From positions 1-64,000 of the forward strand of contig NZ_JACHJL010000027.1 in NCBI RefSeq assembly GCF_014203645.1: a stretch of 64,000 nt of DNA, read 5' to 3'. Below, in pieces: positions 1 through 9,263 of the stretch. Positions within the stretch are counted from its first letter, which is position 1. Every line of letters begins with the position of its first letter. The notes beneath the pieces are model-generated. The model had not been told where the DNA came from and did not search any database. It saw only the letters and a program-made list of their open reading frames with translations. Position numbers and translations under genes: made by a program. This DNA is from Streptomyces zagrosensis (lineage in GTDB: Bacteria > Actinomycetota > Actinomycetes > Streptomycetales > Streptomycetaceae).

Positions 1-116
1 GGATGCACGCCGAGGTCGACGGCCAGCTTCTTGATCTGCGGCTTCGGATCCGAGGCGCGATACATCCGCACCGCACGCTCACGCAACTCCAGCGAGTATT
101 TCCTGGGGCAACCATG
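1..116 (-). pseudogene. IS3-type transposase OrfA, N-terminal fragment (cut by window edge, probably frameshifted)
   Basis: Read on the minus strand, bases 116 to 1 encode PRKYSLELRERAVRMY followed by KLAVDLGVH, the N-terminal helix-turn-helix region of IS3-family OrfA (DNA-binding half of the transposase). The rest lies outside the window. Homologues normally start MVAPRKYS; here the ATG at 113-115 is one base out of frame with the PRKYS reading (ATG GTT GCC CCA GG). No other start is visible in the PRKYS frame back to base 180, so this looks like a dead copy. The family call is good; the frameshift rests on remembered homologue starts. Confidence 0.6.
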
Positions 117-338
117 GTCGATGTTCCTCTCATGAGAACCATCTGACCCTCTGTCACCATCTTCCGCATCTCGGGGGAACCTCAACCGGAACGCAGGCCG
201 ACAGCATGTCAGCACCATGCCATCAGCACGATGTCAGCACGTCGGTTGCCGGTGTGCGGGCCCCGGCGTGCTGGCTGCCGGGGCCCACACGCCTTCTCAC
301 CCGCTTCCGGAGAGGCCCGTCCATCCATTCTCGGGACG

Positions 339-2609
339 CTATCCGCCTCCCTCCGAGGCCGTGGCGGCCTGCCCCTGCCCCTGAGCCGGTGCGGCGGCCT
401 GCCCCGCCGGCGCGGCAGCCTGGTCTGTGGGCGCGTGCTGGGCGGTCGCCGGTGCGTCCTGCCGCGTGGGTGGGTGGCCATACTGCGCGGCTTGGGCCTC
501 GTACATCGCGCGATACATGCCCCCGTTGCGCCGCATCAGTGCCGCATGATCGCCCTCCTCAACCAGTCGGCCGTGGTCGAGTACGTAGATGTGGTCGGCC
601 GCCGCGGTGGCGGCCAGTCGATGAGTGATCAGCACCAGGGTGGTGCCATCGTCGGTCATGCGTCGCAGCCGGGCGAAGGTGTCGATTTCGGCGTGCGGGT
701 CCAGCGCCGAGGTGGGCTCGTCTACGAGGACGAAGGGCGCCGCCCGATAGCGGATACGGGCGTTGGCCAGCTTTTGCCACTGGCCGCCGGAGATCTGCGT
801 ACCGCGCTCGTAACCCTTGACGACGATGGAGTCCCAGCCGTACGGCAGGCCGTCAACGATGGTGCGGGCGTCGGCATCCCGGGCGGCCTGCTCCAGGCGC
901 TGCTGATCGGCCGCGGTGGTCCCGTCTCCGATGGTGATATTGGTACGAGCCGACATCTGCCAGCGCGGAAAGTCCTGGCCCAGCAGGGCCACCTGGCTGA
1001 AGACCTCGGCTCGATCCGCCTCGCGCACCTCGACCGCCGATGCGCCGGTGCCCTCCTGTCCCTCCTTGCTGCCCTCCTGGCCGTCGTCGGGTGCGCAGTC
1101 ACCCTCCCACCACAGTTGGCCCGCGGTGGGCAGCAGCAGACCGGCCAGTACCTTGGCCAGCGTGGTCTTGCCGGAGCCGTTGACTCCGACCAATGCGACC
1201 ACCGTGCCCCGCGGCACGGTCAAGCTCACCTCGTCCAGCGAGGGCCGCGTGGCGCCTGGATAGGTGAAGGACACTCGCTCCAGCCGAATTTGGCGCACCC
1301 GTTTCGGCAGCGCCTTGCCCGCGGTGGGGATGGTGTGCTGGTCGGCCAGTGCGCACGCCTCCTCGGTATCGGCCAGGTACAACGCCTCCTCGTAGGTGCG
1401 GTTGAGCTGGGTCACCAAGGCGGTGAGTTTGCCAGTGGAGGTGCGGATGGCGATGACCGCGGTGCCACCCACGGCCAACGGCATGCCACCGGTCGTCAGC
1501 AGCAGCCACAGCACCCCGTAGACCCCCAGTGCGGCGACACCGGAGATCGCGGCGGCGATGAGCTGGGTACTCGCCTGTTCGCGGGCGAGGCGGCGCTGTT
1601 CTGTCTCCATCGAGGCGGACATCTCCTCGTAACCACGCAGCAACAGCCGACCTGCGCCGTGCACCCGGATTTCCGGGGCGGCGTGCGGCATCGTCACATA
1701 CTGAAGCAACGTGGCGATGGCCCGGCGGTGATCGACCCAGTGCCGTCGCGAGGCGTACTCCCGCCGCGCCGAGCGCACCGCGCCCCAGCCCTTGGGCACC
1801 GCCACGAGCAAGAGCATCGGCAGCAGCAACGGATGCAGCGTGACCAACACCGTGCCCGCGGCGGCCAGCCCAATCAGGGCGTTGGCCACGGCCGTCGATG
1901 AGCCGATCATCCGGCGGGCCGAGTCGGTGCCGAACTTGCCTGCTTCCAGGCTGCGTTGAACGGCCGGCTCCTCGGTGGCCCGCAACTCCACCCGTGCGGT
2001 CGCCGCGTAGTAGCGCGTGGAGACCGCCCGTTCGACCTGTGGTTCCAGCCGACCGGACATGGCCACCGACCAGGCGGCCAGCACCGCCGAGCACATGGCC
2101 ACCACCGTGATGGCCGCCAGTGCGGGCAAGGCCATGCGCAACCGGTCGGTCGTCGGGCCCTGGGCGAACAGCTCGGTCAGCACCCGGTTGGCGGCCACCA
2201 AGGCGAAGGCCGCGGTCAGGCCCTGCCCCAACTCCGCAGCCACCACGCCGTACAGGGCGCGCCGATCCGCTGCCCAGGCCGCGCGCACCACGACCGCAAC
2301 CATTTGGGGCAGGGCCTTGGCCATGCCCCAAAAGCCCACCTTGAGCAGCGGCTGTTCATGCTGCACGAAGGACGAGTCGTAGCGCAGCTTCCCACCGAAC
2401 AGCTCCCGCTCCGCCGCGGAGATGCCGCTGTCCAGACCGTCGCTGCCCGGCTCGGCGGAAGGGTCGGCGGCGCTGTCCGGACCGGGCGGTTGCCGCGGAT
2501 GAGCAGCGGCGGACGACGAGGCCGAATTACTCGCATGGACCGAACTCGCCGTCTTACCTGCCCTTTCGGTGCCCGCATCCGACGCCTTACGCCGCGCCTT
2601 GCCCATCAC
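339..2609 (-). CDS. ABC transporter, fused permease and ATPase (exporter type)
   Basis: Half-transporter of 756 residues, probably working as a homodimeric exporter in the cytoplasmic membrane; the substrate cannot be told. Residues 1-65 are a Ser/Ala-rich cytoplasmic lead, about 100-400 hold the hydrophobic membrane domain, and the nucleotide-binding domain follows. Walker A is GVNGSGKTT (about 474-482), the signature is ISGGQ (about 606-610), Walker B is FVLVDEP (about 626-632) and the switch His is in LITHR (about 663). The last 60 residues are a Gln/Ala/Pro low-complexity tail, making it about 150 residues longer than usual. GTG start preceded by AAGGGGG; an ATG follows directly. It stands alone, so context gives no substrate clue. 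Confidence 0.88.
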   Translation of the reverse strand: MMGKARRKASDAGTERAGKTASSVHASNSASSSAAAHPRQPPGPDSAADPSAEPGSDGLDSGISAAERELFGGKLRYDSSFVQHEQPLLKVGFWGMAKALPQMVAVVVRAAWAADRRALYGVVAAELGQGLTAAFALVAANRVLTELFAQGPTTDRLRMALPALAAITVVAMCSAVLAAWSVAMSGRLEPQVERAVSTRYYAATARVELRATEEPAVQRSLEAGKFGTDSARRMIGSSTAVANALIGLAAAGTVLVTLHPLLLPMLLLVAVPKGWGAVRSARREYASRRHWVDHRRAIATLLQYVTMPHAAPEIRVHGAGRLLLRGYEEMSASMETEQRRLAREQASTQLIAAAISGVAALGVYGVLWLLLTTGGMPLAVGGTAVIAIRTSTGKLTALVTQLNRTYEEALYLADTEEACALADQHTIPTAGKALPKRVRQIRLERVSFTYPGATRPSLDEVSLTVPRGTVVALVGVNGSGKTTLAKVLAGLLLPTAGQLWWEGDCAPDDGQEGSKEGQEGTGASAVEVREADRAEVFSQVALLGQDFPRWQMSARTNITIGDGTTAADQQRLEQAARDADARTIVDGLPYGWDSIVVKGYERGTQISGGQWQKLANARIRYRAAPFVLVDEPTSALDPHAEIDTFARLRRMTDDGTTLVLITHRLAATAAADHIYVLDHGRLVEEGDHAALMRRNGGMYRAMYEAQAAQYGHPPTRQDAPATAQHAPTDQAAAPAGQAAAPAQGQGQAATASEGGG

Positions 2610-2853
2610 CGCACCACCCCCTTGGCCGGGTGCCCTCGCGGACGGCTCCCGCCGAAGGCGCCAGCACTATCGCGCCTCCCTTCCTGCCTGCGCCGCGCGG
2701 GGGCGTGGTGGCGTGCTGGCTCCAGCGGGTGGCGTGGCGGGCTTCGCGCACGGTGGTCCCCTTCCCTTCGGACTGGAACCAGTGAACCCGAGGGCACTGA
2801 CAATTGGGGTGGCCTGCGCACATGGGCACGGGAGTTCGGGCTCCGCGGCCCGC

Positions 2854-4101
2854 TCAGTCGGGCGCGGCCCCCGTCCGCAGCGCGTTGTCCACCAGCCGTA
2901 GCGCCGCCTTCTCCTGCGCGTCTTTTTGGCCGCCCTCCATGCGGAGGGTGAAGATCGCGGTGGTCGCGGCGCGGGAGCCATCGGCGCGTACGCCGCTCTC
3001 CGAGACCACGCCCAGGTGCGTACCGCCGTGGAACCAGATCCCGCCAAAATCTCCGCGCATCGGTCGCCAGGCGATACCCAGCCCGTAGCGGACGCCCGCC
3101 GCTGCTATCCAGCCCTCCGCCGCCACTGTTACCTGCATAGCGGCCAGTTGGGCCGGACTCAGCAGCCGCCCACTGAACAGGGCGCGTAAAAAGGTGGCCA
3201 GGTCCCGGGGCGTGCTGATCAGGGCGCCGTCAGCGAAGCCGGCATAGGCCAAGGTGGTGTCCGTGAGGTCGGTGGTGCCGGGGAAGGCCGTGTACGCCGT
3301 GGCTGTCGGCTGCGGCACATACGGTGAGGTGCCCGGAATCAGGGTGTGGCGCAGGCCCAGCGGTTCGATGATGCGCTCGTGGACCTCCTGCGCCCAGGAG
3401 TGGCCAGTCACCCGCTCGATCAGCAGGCCCACCAGCACATAGTTAGTGTTGGCATAGCCCCAGCGCTGTTCGCTGACCGGATCGTCGGCGTCGGGCAGCC
3501 ACCGAGGCGGTTGCTTGAGCGCCGCCGCCACCTGCTCACGCGGGGACTGACTGGTGAACCGGCCCTTGCGATAGCCATCGGGGGTAAAAACATCTCCCGT
3601 GTCGGACGCCGAGAAATAGTCGTTGAGCCCGCTGGTCTGCCGCAGCACATTGGCGACCGTGATCCGCCGTCCGTCGTTGCCGTTGCCGCGCACCAGGCCG
3701 GGCAGCCAGTGATCGACGGTGTCGGTCAGCGCAAGCCTGCCCTCCCCGACGAGTTGCAAAGCGACCGTGGCGGTGAAGGTCTTGGTGTCGCTGCCGATGC
3801 GGTAGTACGCGTCCCAGGGCACGGGGCGCCGCGCCCCCTGGTCCGCCCCACCGGCACGCGCCGCCGCGCGACCGTGCGCCGTCTGTATTTCGGCGAGTAC
3901 GCCGGTGGCGCCCGTCGCGCGGATCGCGTCCACGTCCCGTTGCAGGCCCTCATCACGCCCGGCCTGGTCCGCTCGAAAGAGCCCGCCTCGGCGCGATGTG
4001 CTGTCCGCGGTCGCCACCGCTGGGGACGCCCCCACGAGCAGCGCCGCGGCGGCAGCGGTCATCCCGGTGCGCCGGCTGAACACCGGCTGCTCCCCACTCA
4101 T
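2854..4101 (-). CDS. Secreted serine beta-lactamase / D-alanyl-D-alanine carboxypeptidase family hydrolase
   Basis: Penicillin-binding-fold serine hydrolase of about 415 residues. The nucleophile motif is SDTK (S-x-x-K), the second motif is GYANTNY (Y-x-N type) and the third is HGG in WFHGGTHLG. It starts MSGEQPVFSRRTG followed by an Ala-rich stretch ending ATA, a Tat-like or Sec export signal, so it probably acts outside the cell on peptidoglycan peptides, D-amino esters or beta-lactams. I chose the ATG at 4101 because GGGAAAGAG precedes it and it overlaps the stop of the upstream gene (ATGA), indicating translational coupling. An upstream in-frame start would only add a charged, non-signal lead. 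The exact substrate is unknown. Confidence 0.87.
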   Translation of the reverse strand: MSGEQPVFSRRTGMTAAAAALLVGASPAVATADSTSRRGGLFRADQAGRDEGLQRDVDAIRATGATGVLAEIQTAHGRAAARAGGADQGARRPVPWDAYYRIGSDTKTFTATVALQLVGEGRLALTDTVDHWLPGLVRGNGNDGRRITVANVLRQTSGLNDYFSASDTGDVFTPDGYRKGRFTSQSPREQVAAALKQPPRWLPDADDPVSEQRWGYANTNYVLVGLLIERVTGHSWAQEVHERIIEPLGLRHTLIPGTSPYVPQPTATAYTAFPGTTDLTDTTLAYAGFADGALISTPRDLATFLRALFSGRLLSPAQLAAMQVTVAAEGWIAAAGVRYGLGIAWRPMRGDFGGIWFHGGTHLGVVSESGVRADGSRAATTAIFTLRMEGGQKDAQEKAALRLVDNALRTGAAPD

Positions 4102-5699
4102 TGCTCTTTCCCGGTCTGCCCGGCCTTCACGGTTTGCGCGCAGCTCTGGTCCTTGGCCGGCAACGCACCACCGCGCAGATAGTCGTTGACGGCCCGGTCG
4201 GCGCACGGCACAGGCCGCAGCCCTTCGCTGCCACGCCCGTAGACGCCGTGCGAGCGAATATCGGCGGTCACCAGGCGCGAACCAGTGAGCTTGCGGTGCA
4301 GCGCCAACGCCCCCTCATAGGGGACGTTGTTGTCGCGCCGTGCCTGGAGCATCAGGACGGGGACGTCGTTGTCGATCGCGGTGCCGGCCTCGCGAGGCTC
4401 GATCCCCCAGAAGGCACACGGCGCGATCATGCCGTTGGCGAACGGCCCGAAGACCGGCTGAGTGGCGCGGCTGTGCTGCATGTTCTTCCAGTACGTGGCC
4501 GGCTCTTTCGGCCAACCACCGGCGGGCCAGCCGCCGTCACCGCACATGAACAGCGCCCCGCCCACCATGCTGTCGGCCAGGTCAGGAGAGTGCAGCAGCT
4601 CCAGTAGACCAGCGAGTTCCGGGCCGGGCTCGGTCAGCCTTCCCGCGTCGGCGTCCACCAGGTCCCGCACCACGCTGGCCAGCGCCGCATCGTGCTCCTG
4701 GTGCTGAATGAGCTGCCGGAACAGCAGCCGCATCAGCGGTGCGTTCAACCGGTCGTCCCGGACGGCAACCGGCCGCCGCTCGGCGTGGTCGAGCAGCCGC
4801 TGCACGCTCGCGCGCACCACCGCGCGGGTGGTCCCCAACCGATACGTGCCGTCGTGGCGAGCGGCCCACGTGGCCCACTCATCGAGCGACTCCTCCAGCG
4901 GCACGCCCGCACGCTGGAACAGCTCGTACTGGCTGGCTGCCGGGTCGGTCGAGGAATCAATGACGATGCGGTCGGCCCGCCTAGAGAACATCTGCGTGTA
5001 GACGGCGCCCAGGTCGGCGCCGTAGGAGATGCCGTAGTACGACAGCTTGCGCTCGCCGAGCACCGCCCTGATGGCGTCCATGTCCCGGGCAACGTTCCGC
5101 GAGGAGGCGTGCGGTAGCAGATCGGCGTTGTTCCCGTGGTCCACGCAGCGTCGCGCCGTGTCCTGGGAGGTTCGCACGGAATCGTCGAAGTCCTGCCGCG
5201 GGCTGGTTGTGGGCCCGGGTGGCACTGGCGGCGGGGCGGGCGCACAGGTGATGGGGCTGCTTTCGCCGAGGAACCGCGGATCGAAGCCGATCAAGTCGTA
5301 GCGGTCCGCCACCTCCTTGAGCGTGGGGCGCAGGGCCACGGTGTTGGCCAGTCCGGTCCCGCCGGGCCCGCCCGGGTTGGAGAACAGCACGCCGCGCCGC
5401 TCGCGCTGGTTCTTCGCCTTGACCCGGGAGACGGCGATCTGGATCGTCCGCCCGCTCGGCTTCGCGTAGTCGAGTGGCACGCTCACCTGCGCGCACTGGG
5501 CCCCTGCCGTGTGGAGCTCGTCCTGCGCAGCCGAGCACGGCCCCCAGTTCAGGCGCTGGTGCCGGTACGAGGCGTCAGGGGAGGACGGCGCGTGGTGCGA
5601 GGTGGGCGAGTGTGGGGCGGGTGCGGCGAGAGCGGGCACGGCTCCCGCGAGTAAACCGGTCAAGCCGAGCCCGGCGGCAACCGTCGATGCGATGCGCAT
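4098..5699 (-). CDS. Secreted alpha/beta hydrolase, tripeptidyl aminopeptidase (TAP-like) family
   Basis: Exported alpha/beta-hydrolase of 533 residues related to the Streptomyces tripeptidyl aminopeptidases. A signal peptide (AAGLGLTGLLAGAVPALAAP) is followed by a Pro/Ser/His-rich linker. The nucleophile elbow is GISYG, with PGGPGGTG as likely oxyanion-hole segment. The acid is probably in ARRDNNVPYEGA and the His in RSHGVYGRG near the C-terminus, where TAP enzymes carry it. The ATG at 5699 has AAAGGAG four to five bases upstream; an ATG 15 bases earlier has no ribosome site. Its stop overlaps the start of the beta-lactamase-family gene, so the two secreted hydrolases are made together, perhaps for peptide or cell-wall turnover. 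Confidence 0.88.
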   Translation of the reverse strand: MRIASTVAAGLGLTGLLAGAVPALAAPAPHSPTSHHAPSSPDASYRHQRLNWGPCSAAQDELHTAGAQCAQVSVPLDYAKPSGRTIQIAVSRVKAKNQRERRGVLFSNPGGPGGTGLANTVALRPTLKEVADRYDLIGFDPRFLGESSPITCAPAPPPVPPGPTTSPRQDFDDSVRTSQDTARRCVDHGNNADLLPHASSRNVARDMDAIRAVLGERKLSYYGISYGADLGAVYTQMFSRRADRIVIDSSTDPAASQYELFQRAGVPLEESLDEWATWAARHDGTYRLGTTRAVVRASVQRLLDHAERRPVAVRDDRLNAPLMRLLFRQLIQHQEHDAALASVVRDLVDADAGRLTEPGPELAGLLELLHSPDLADSMVGGALFMCGDGGWPAGGWPKEPATYWKNMQHSRATQPVFGPFANGMIAPCAFWGIEPREAGTAIDNDVPVLMLQARRDNNVPYEGALALHRKLTGSRLVTADIRSHGVYGRGSEGLRPVPCADRAVNDYLRGGALPAKDQSCAQTVKAGQTGKEQ

Positions 5700-5865
5700 C
5701 GTGCTCCTTTGCATGGTTCGGATCTTTTTTGATCAAGCTGTTGCGACCCGAATGACGCTAGAAGCATGTGCGGCACAAGAACATCAGGCCAGCCGGCCAG
5801 TGAAAACTGATGCCAGCCCCCGGGCGGTTGGCGAGCTGCCAGGACGGGCGTGCGGCCGTTGTCCG

Positions 5866-6318
5866 CTAGCCGCGGTCTGGGTTCGCCGGCGGGACGGGGT
5901 CTTCACCGAAGACCCAGGGGGCGAGGACGACCATCCACCCATCAGGGTCCTCGAAGGCAACCGCCCCGCGGTCGGGCCAGTACGGATTGGCTGCTGGGAC
6001 GGGGGCGCGGCCGTGTGCGGCCAGTTGCTCGACTGCTGTTGCCACGGCCTGCGAGCCGCGCAGGTAGAGCACGAGTTGGTTCTCCGGGTGCGGCTCAGGG
6101 ATGCGCGGCGGGGTGCCGTGCTGGGTGATCTCCATGTGCACCGGAGTACCGGGCAGACCGAACACGATGCCGTCGTGCCCCTGGTGGCCTCGCCATTGGG
6201 CCAACACGGGCAACTGCAGGGCGTCGCGGTAGAAGACGAGGACTTCGTCGTACGCGGCCGTGGGGCGCGCGAACCGCACGGCACCGACGTCGAGATGGGC
6301 GGGCCAGGAAGGGTGCAT
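5866..6318 (-). CDS. VOC-superfamily (glyoxalase/bleomycin-resistance-like) protein
   Basis: A 150-residue protein with the two beta-alpha-beta-beta-beta modules of the vicinal oxygen chelate fold: VRFARPTAAYDEVLVFYRDAL opens the first and the second ends FEDPDGWMVVLAPW. VOC proteins bind a metal and act on, or sequester, small molecules. HMEITQH and the E of FEDPDGW are plausible metal ligands. No strong ribosome site precedes the ATG at 6318. It is divergent from the methyltransferase gene at 6604 with 285 bases between them. Substrate not inferable. Confidence 0.8.
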   Translation of the reverse strand: MHPSWPAHLDVGAVRFARPTAAYDEVLVFYRDALQLPVLAQWRGHQGHDGIVFGLPGTPVHMEITQHGTPPRIPEPHPENQLVLYLRGSQAVATAVEQLAAHGRAPVPAANPYWPDRGAVAFEDPDGWMVVLAPWVFGEDPVPPANPDRG

Positions 6319-6603
6319 GTGGCGATGCTGGCAGGTGGGCCCGGGGCGCGAAATCCTGCGCTGGGCCTACGACCACCGACCGAGACGCCTGGTCAACGGC
6401 CCATCAGCCCATCCCACCCCGCTTTGCGGACGAACTTCCTCCGCCCGCTCGGCCGCCGGCGGATTGCTTGCCTCCATCTGGCCGGCGGTGGGGCTATCGG
6501 AGGTTGGCGGCGGGTCTTTGACCTGGTGGGTTCCCTTACGGGGCAGGTGCCTGAGGGCTGTGGGCCCGTGGCATTGTCGGTGGTGGCTGCGAGGATCGCC
6601 GAC

Positions 6604-7266
6604 ATGACTGAGACCTCTGCCGCCATCACCAAATATTGGGACGGCGCGGCTGCATCGTTCGACGACGAGCCCGACCACGGTCTGCGAGCCGATCATGTCC
6701 GGGCTGCGTGGACGAGCCTGCTGCACGGCTGGGTGCCGTCCCATTCCGTCGATGTGCTCGATGTTGGCTGTGGGACGGGCTCGTTGTCCTTGCCGCTTGC
6801 CGCGGCCGGGCACCGAATGACCGGCGTCGATCTCTCCGCACGGATGATCGACCAAGCCCGCGCCAAGTTCGCCGCCGCGGGGCTGGAGGGGAACTTCCTG
6901 GTTGGTGACGCGGCGGCGCCGCCCACCGGGGACCGCCAGTACGACGTGGTGTTGAGCCGCCATCTGGTGTGGACCCTGCCCGATCCCGACGTGGCGCTAC
7001 GGGAGTGGGCGAAGCGCTTGCGGCCGGGCGGCACGCTGATACTCATCGAGGGACGGTGGCGCGAGGCCGGCCAGTCCGACGTGCCGTACGTGGCCGGGGC
7101 GGGCGCGCTGCCGTGGAATGGCGGCGTGAGCGCCGCTGATCTTGCGGCCCATGTGCGACCGCTCGTCGCTGAGCTGCGCGTGGAAAGTCTCAGCGATGAT
7201 CCGAACCTTTGGGGCGGCCCCGTGACCGATGAGCGGTATGCGCTGATCGCCAAGGCCATCGGCTAA
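6604..7266 (+). CDS. Class I SAM-dependent methyltransferase
   Basis: A 220-residue Rossmann-fold methyltransferase. Motif I is DVLDVGCGTGS, an acidic ribose-binding residue follows in MTGVDLSARM, VGDAAAPP is motif II-like, and LRPGGTLILIEG is the post-motif strand. The reading frame is open far upstream, but homology begins at MTETSAAITKYWDG, and GAGGA lies eight bases before this ATG, so 6604 is chosen. The catalytic substrate (small molecule or protein) is unknown. No partner gene is adjacent; about 580 bases holding only a small minus-strand ORF separate it from the next plus-strand gene. Confidence 0.86.
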   Translation: MTETSAAITKYWDGAAASFDDEPDHGLRADHVRAAWTSLLHGWVPSHSVDVLDVGCGTGSLSLPLAAAGHRMTGVDLSARMIDQARAKFAAAGLEGNFLVGDAAAPPTGDRQYDVVLSRHLVWTLPDPDVALREWAKRLRPGGTLILIEGRWREAGQSDVPYVAGAGALPWNGGVSAADLAAHVRPLVAELRVESLSDDPNLWGGPVTDERYALIAKAIG

Positions 7267-7403
7267 GACCTGCCGCTGCCGCTCAAGCGGAGCGCGGTGC
7301 CGGGCCCACCGCGCCACGCGACAGGCCAGTCGGGGCGGCGGAGCCCGGTTGGCGCGTGCCTCGAATGCGTCTGATGGCACCCGCCTATGGGTCAGGACTG
7401 CGG

Positions 7404-7469
7404 TCATTGACCATGGTTGGCGTCGTTCTTGCGGCGCGCCTTCTTCTTGCGGCGTCGCTTGGATGGCAT
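7404..7469 (-). CDS. 21-residue basic peptide, bL37-like small ribosomal protein
   Basis: ATG at 7469, preceded at ideal distance by GAGGAGG, opens a 21-codon frame ending TGA at 7404. The peptide is extremely basic (KRRRKKKARRK core) and ends in ANHG plus one residue. This resembles actinobacterial bL37, a 50S protein of about 24 residues with a K/R-rich body and an ANHGKRPN-type end. Here the stop comes right after ANHG and one Gln, so the usual KRPN tail is missing. It may be a paralogue, a truncated copy or an extra variant. The assignment rests on motif resemblance from memory; the ribosome site and the lysine/arginine periodicity support that it is translated. Confidence 0.6.
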   Translation of the reverse strand: MPSKRRRKKKARRKNDANHGQ

Positions 7470-7844
7470 GTCGTTCCTCCTCACTTCACTTGGCAGACAC
7501 ATCTCATGATGAGGGCTTCGCCGAGCTTCCACCCTTTTACGCATTTATTGGTGATTCGCGCGGCGACTAGGAGGCCGCCTACTCGCCCCGTATCGGCCCG
7601 CCTCCCTTGCCTGTTGGGTGAGGCACCGCAGCGAGCCATATGCGCCCGAAGCGGATGCCCCGCGGGTCGGGGGAGCTGCCTCCGGGGGTGCGCGTTCGCT
7701 GGTTAGCCGGGTGGCGGTGGGTCACCTCCGCGGAGTTCATCTCACGGTTGATCCACAATCTCCTCACATACCCGCTAAAAATCGGGAGTTCATGCGAAGA
7801 TTCCGTCTCCGGCCCGTCCGGACCGGGTGACAAGGGGAAACAAC

Positions 7845-8984
7845 GTGATACCTACGACCTTCAGATCCGCTGTCGGGGCGGCACTGACGGTGGCCGTTTC
7901 GGCCGTACTTCTGCCCGCGTCGGCTGCGAGCGCGGCGGAGAGCGCAGAATCCAAGACGCGTACGGTGGACAGCGCGACGACCCAGTCTTTTGGTCGTATC
8001 GCCGATGCCGTATTGACGGAGCGCACCGCCGCCATCGTGGACGGTCGGTCCGCGCGTCGGGCGGCGCCGCAGAGCGCTGGCACCGTACGCCTGTCGGCCG
8101 CGCTGGCCCGGGTGGAGAACACGGCCGTGTCCTCATTGGGCAAGCGCAAGGCCCGGCTTGCGGCTCTGGGTGAGGCGTACACCGCCGCCGACACCAAGAC
8201 CACCGTGAACAAGACCCGCATCACGGGCAGCCGAGCCATCGTTCAGGTCACCGAGAACACGACGCTCCGGTACAAGAAGATCCGCGGCGACGAGCCCGCG
8301 ACGACCGGCTTCGAGGCCCACCACGAGTTGAGCTTCGCCCTTGCCCAGGGCGGCAAGTGGGAACTGACGGGCATGCGGTCAACGGACGATGGCCCGGTTG
8401 CGATCAATGAGCCCCAGACGGCAACGGTGACGAGCGCGGTCGCGCTTCCCAACGCGAAGCCCGCCGCCACGGCGCGCCCCTCAAGGCCGCAGGCCAAGCC
8501 GCCGGGAACGGCCGGCTACAACTACAAGGCCATGGCGGCCTACGCCGAGAAGTACTGGAAGAACTACAACCCCGCCTACCGGAAGTTCAACGACGCCGGC
8601 GGGGACTGCACCAACTTCATCAGCCAGGCCCTGAAGGCGGGCGGCTGGAAGCATGACTCCGGTGTGTACTCGGACTACCGGAACTGGTGGTACGACTCCT
8701 CCTACCAGACCCTGTCTTGGGTCGGCGCCAACGAGTGGTCGTGGTTCACGCTTGGCTCCAAGCGGGCCACCAACCTGTCGAACGTCTATCACATGGGTGT
8801 CGGGGACGTCATGCAGATGGACTTCGACCGGGATGGCTCCAAGGACCACACGATGATGACCACTTACCGGAGCTCCAGTGGCGTCCCGTACCTGACGTAC
8901 CACTCGGTCAACACTTACCGGAAGTCGGTGGCGAGCATCGTGGCGTCCAACCCGCGCGCCCTCTACTACGCCTACCGCACCTGA
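7845..8984 (+). CDS. Secreted protein with putative amidase domain (Amidase_6 type)
   Basis: Exported protein of 379 residues. The signal peptide runs through a hydrophobic Ala/Val stretch to ASAASAAES; the middle is a variable Ala/Thr region; the last about 160 residues match the putative amidase domain (Amidase_6) common in Gram-positive secreted proteins. A Cys lies in GGDCTNFISQAL, a His in SKDHTMMTTY and Trp/Tyr-rich segments between, consistent with an NlpC/P60-like Cys-His hydrolase acting on cell-wall peptide amides. The GTG at 7845 is preferred because AAGGGGA sits six to seven bases upstream; another GTG at 7827 has no such site. A strong hairpin terminator follows. Confidence 0.85.
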   Translation: MIPTTFRSAVGAALTVAVSAVLLPASAASAAESAESKTRTVDSATTQSFGRIADAVLTERTAAIVDGRSARRAAPQSAGTVRLSAALARVENTAVSSLGKRKARLAALGEAYTAADTKTTVNKTRITGSRAIVQVTENTTLRYKKIRGDEPATTGFEAHHELSFALAQGGKWELTGMRSTDDGPVAINEPQTATVTSAVALPNAKPAATARPSRPQAKPPGTAGYNYKAMAAYAEKYWKNYNPAYRKFNDAGGDCTNFISQALKAGGWKHDSGVYSDYRNWWYDSSYQTLSWVGANEWSWFTLGSKRATNLSNVYHMGVGDVMQMDFDRDGSKDHTMMTTYRSSSGVPYLTYHSVNTYRKSVASIVASNPRALYYAYRT

Positions 8985-9093
8985 TGACCACGGCGGTACT
9001 CGTGCCATTCGGCTGAGGTCGTGTGGCGCGGAAGCCCCGTGACCGTCATGGCCTTGTCTCCGGATGGGGCATGACGCGTACGGGCTGTGCGGT

Positions 9094-9132
9094 GGGCCCT
9101 GTCGAGGTTGATCTTTAGCCTCGGCAGGGCCC
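9094..9132. terminator. Strong stem-loop terminator
   Basis: The 14-base arms at 9094-9107 and 9119-9132 pair perfectly apart from one G-U wobble, around an 11-base loop. The hairpin lies about 110 bases after the amidase-domain gene and before the Hsp20 promoter, so it insulates the two units. There is no T-tract, as usual in streptomycetes. Confidence 0.75.
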
Positions 9133-9183
9133 GCTGCGTGTGCGGCCTGCGATACGGACTCGCCGATTTTCCTGAGTCTCCTC

Positions 9184-9213
9184 TTGTCAACTTTATGGGT
9201 GGCGAGCTATATA
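9184..9213 (+). promoter_or_regulatory. HrdB/sigma70-like promoter of the hsp20 unit, with a possible degenerate HAIR element
   Basis: TTGTCA at 9184-9189 and TATATA at 9208-9213 are separated by 18 bases, close to the vegetative consensus and about 50 bases before the Hsp20 start. Overlapping the -35 box, CCTGAGT and TGTCAAC (9171-9191) are spaced seven bases apart like the HspR HAIR operator (CTTGAGT-N7-ACTCAAG). The right half matches only four of seven bases, so this is tentative. No RheA-type TGTCATC/GATGACA repeat was seen. Confidence 0.6.
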
Positions 9214-9263
9214 AGAAGGCGTAGGGCATCGCACGCAGTTCGAGATGAGAGGAGAGACCTGTG

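Noticed and set aside
231-1901. 556-codon plus-strand frame opposite the ABC transporter
   Set aside because: Shadow of the transporter; no ribosome site or domain.
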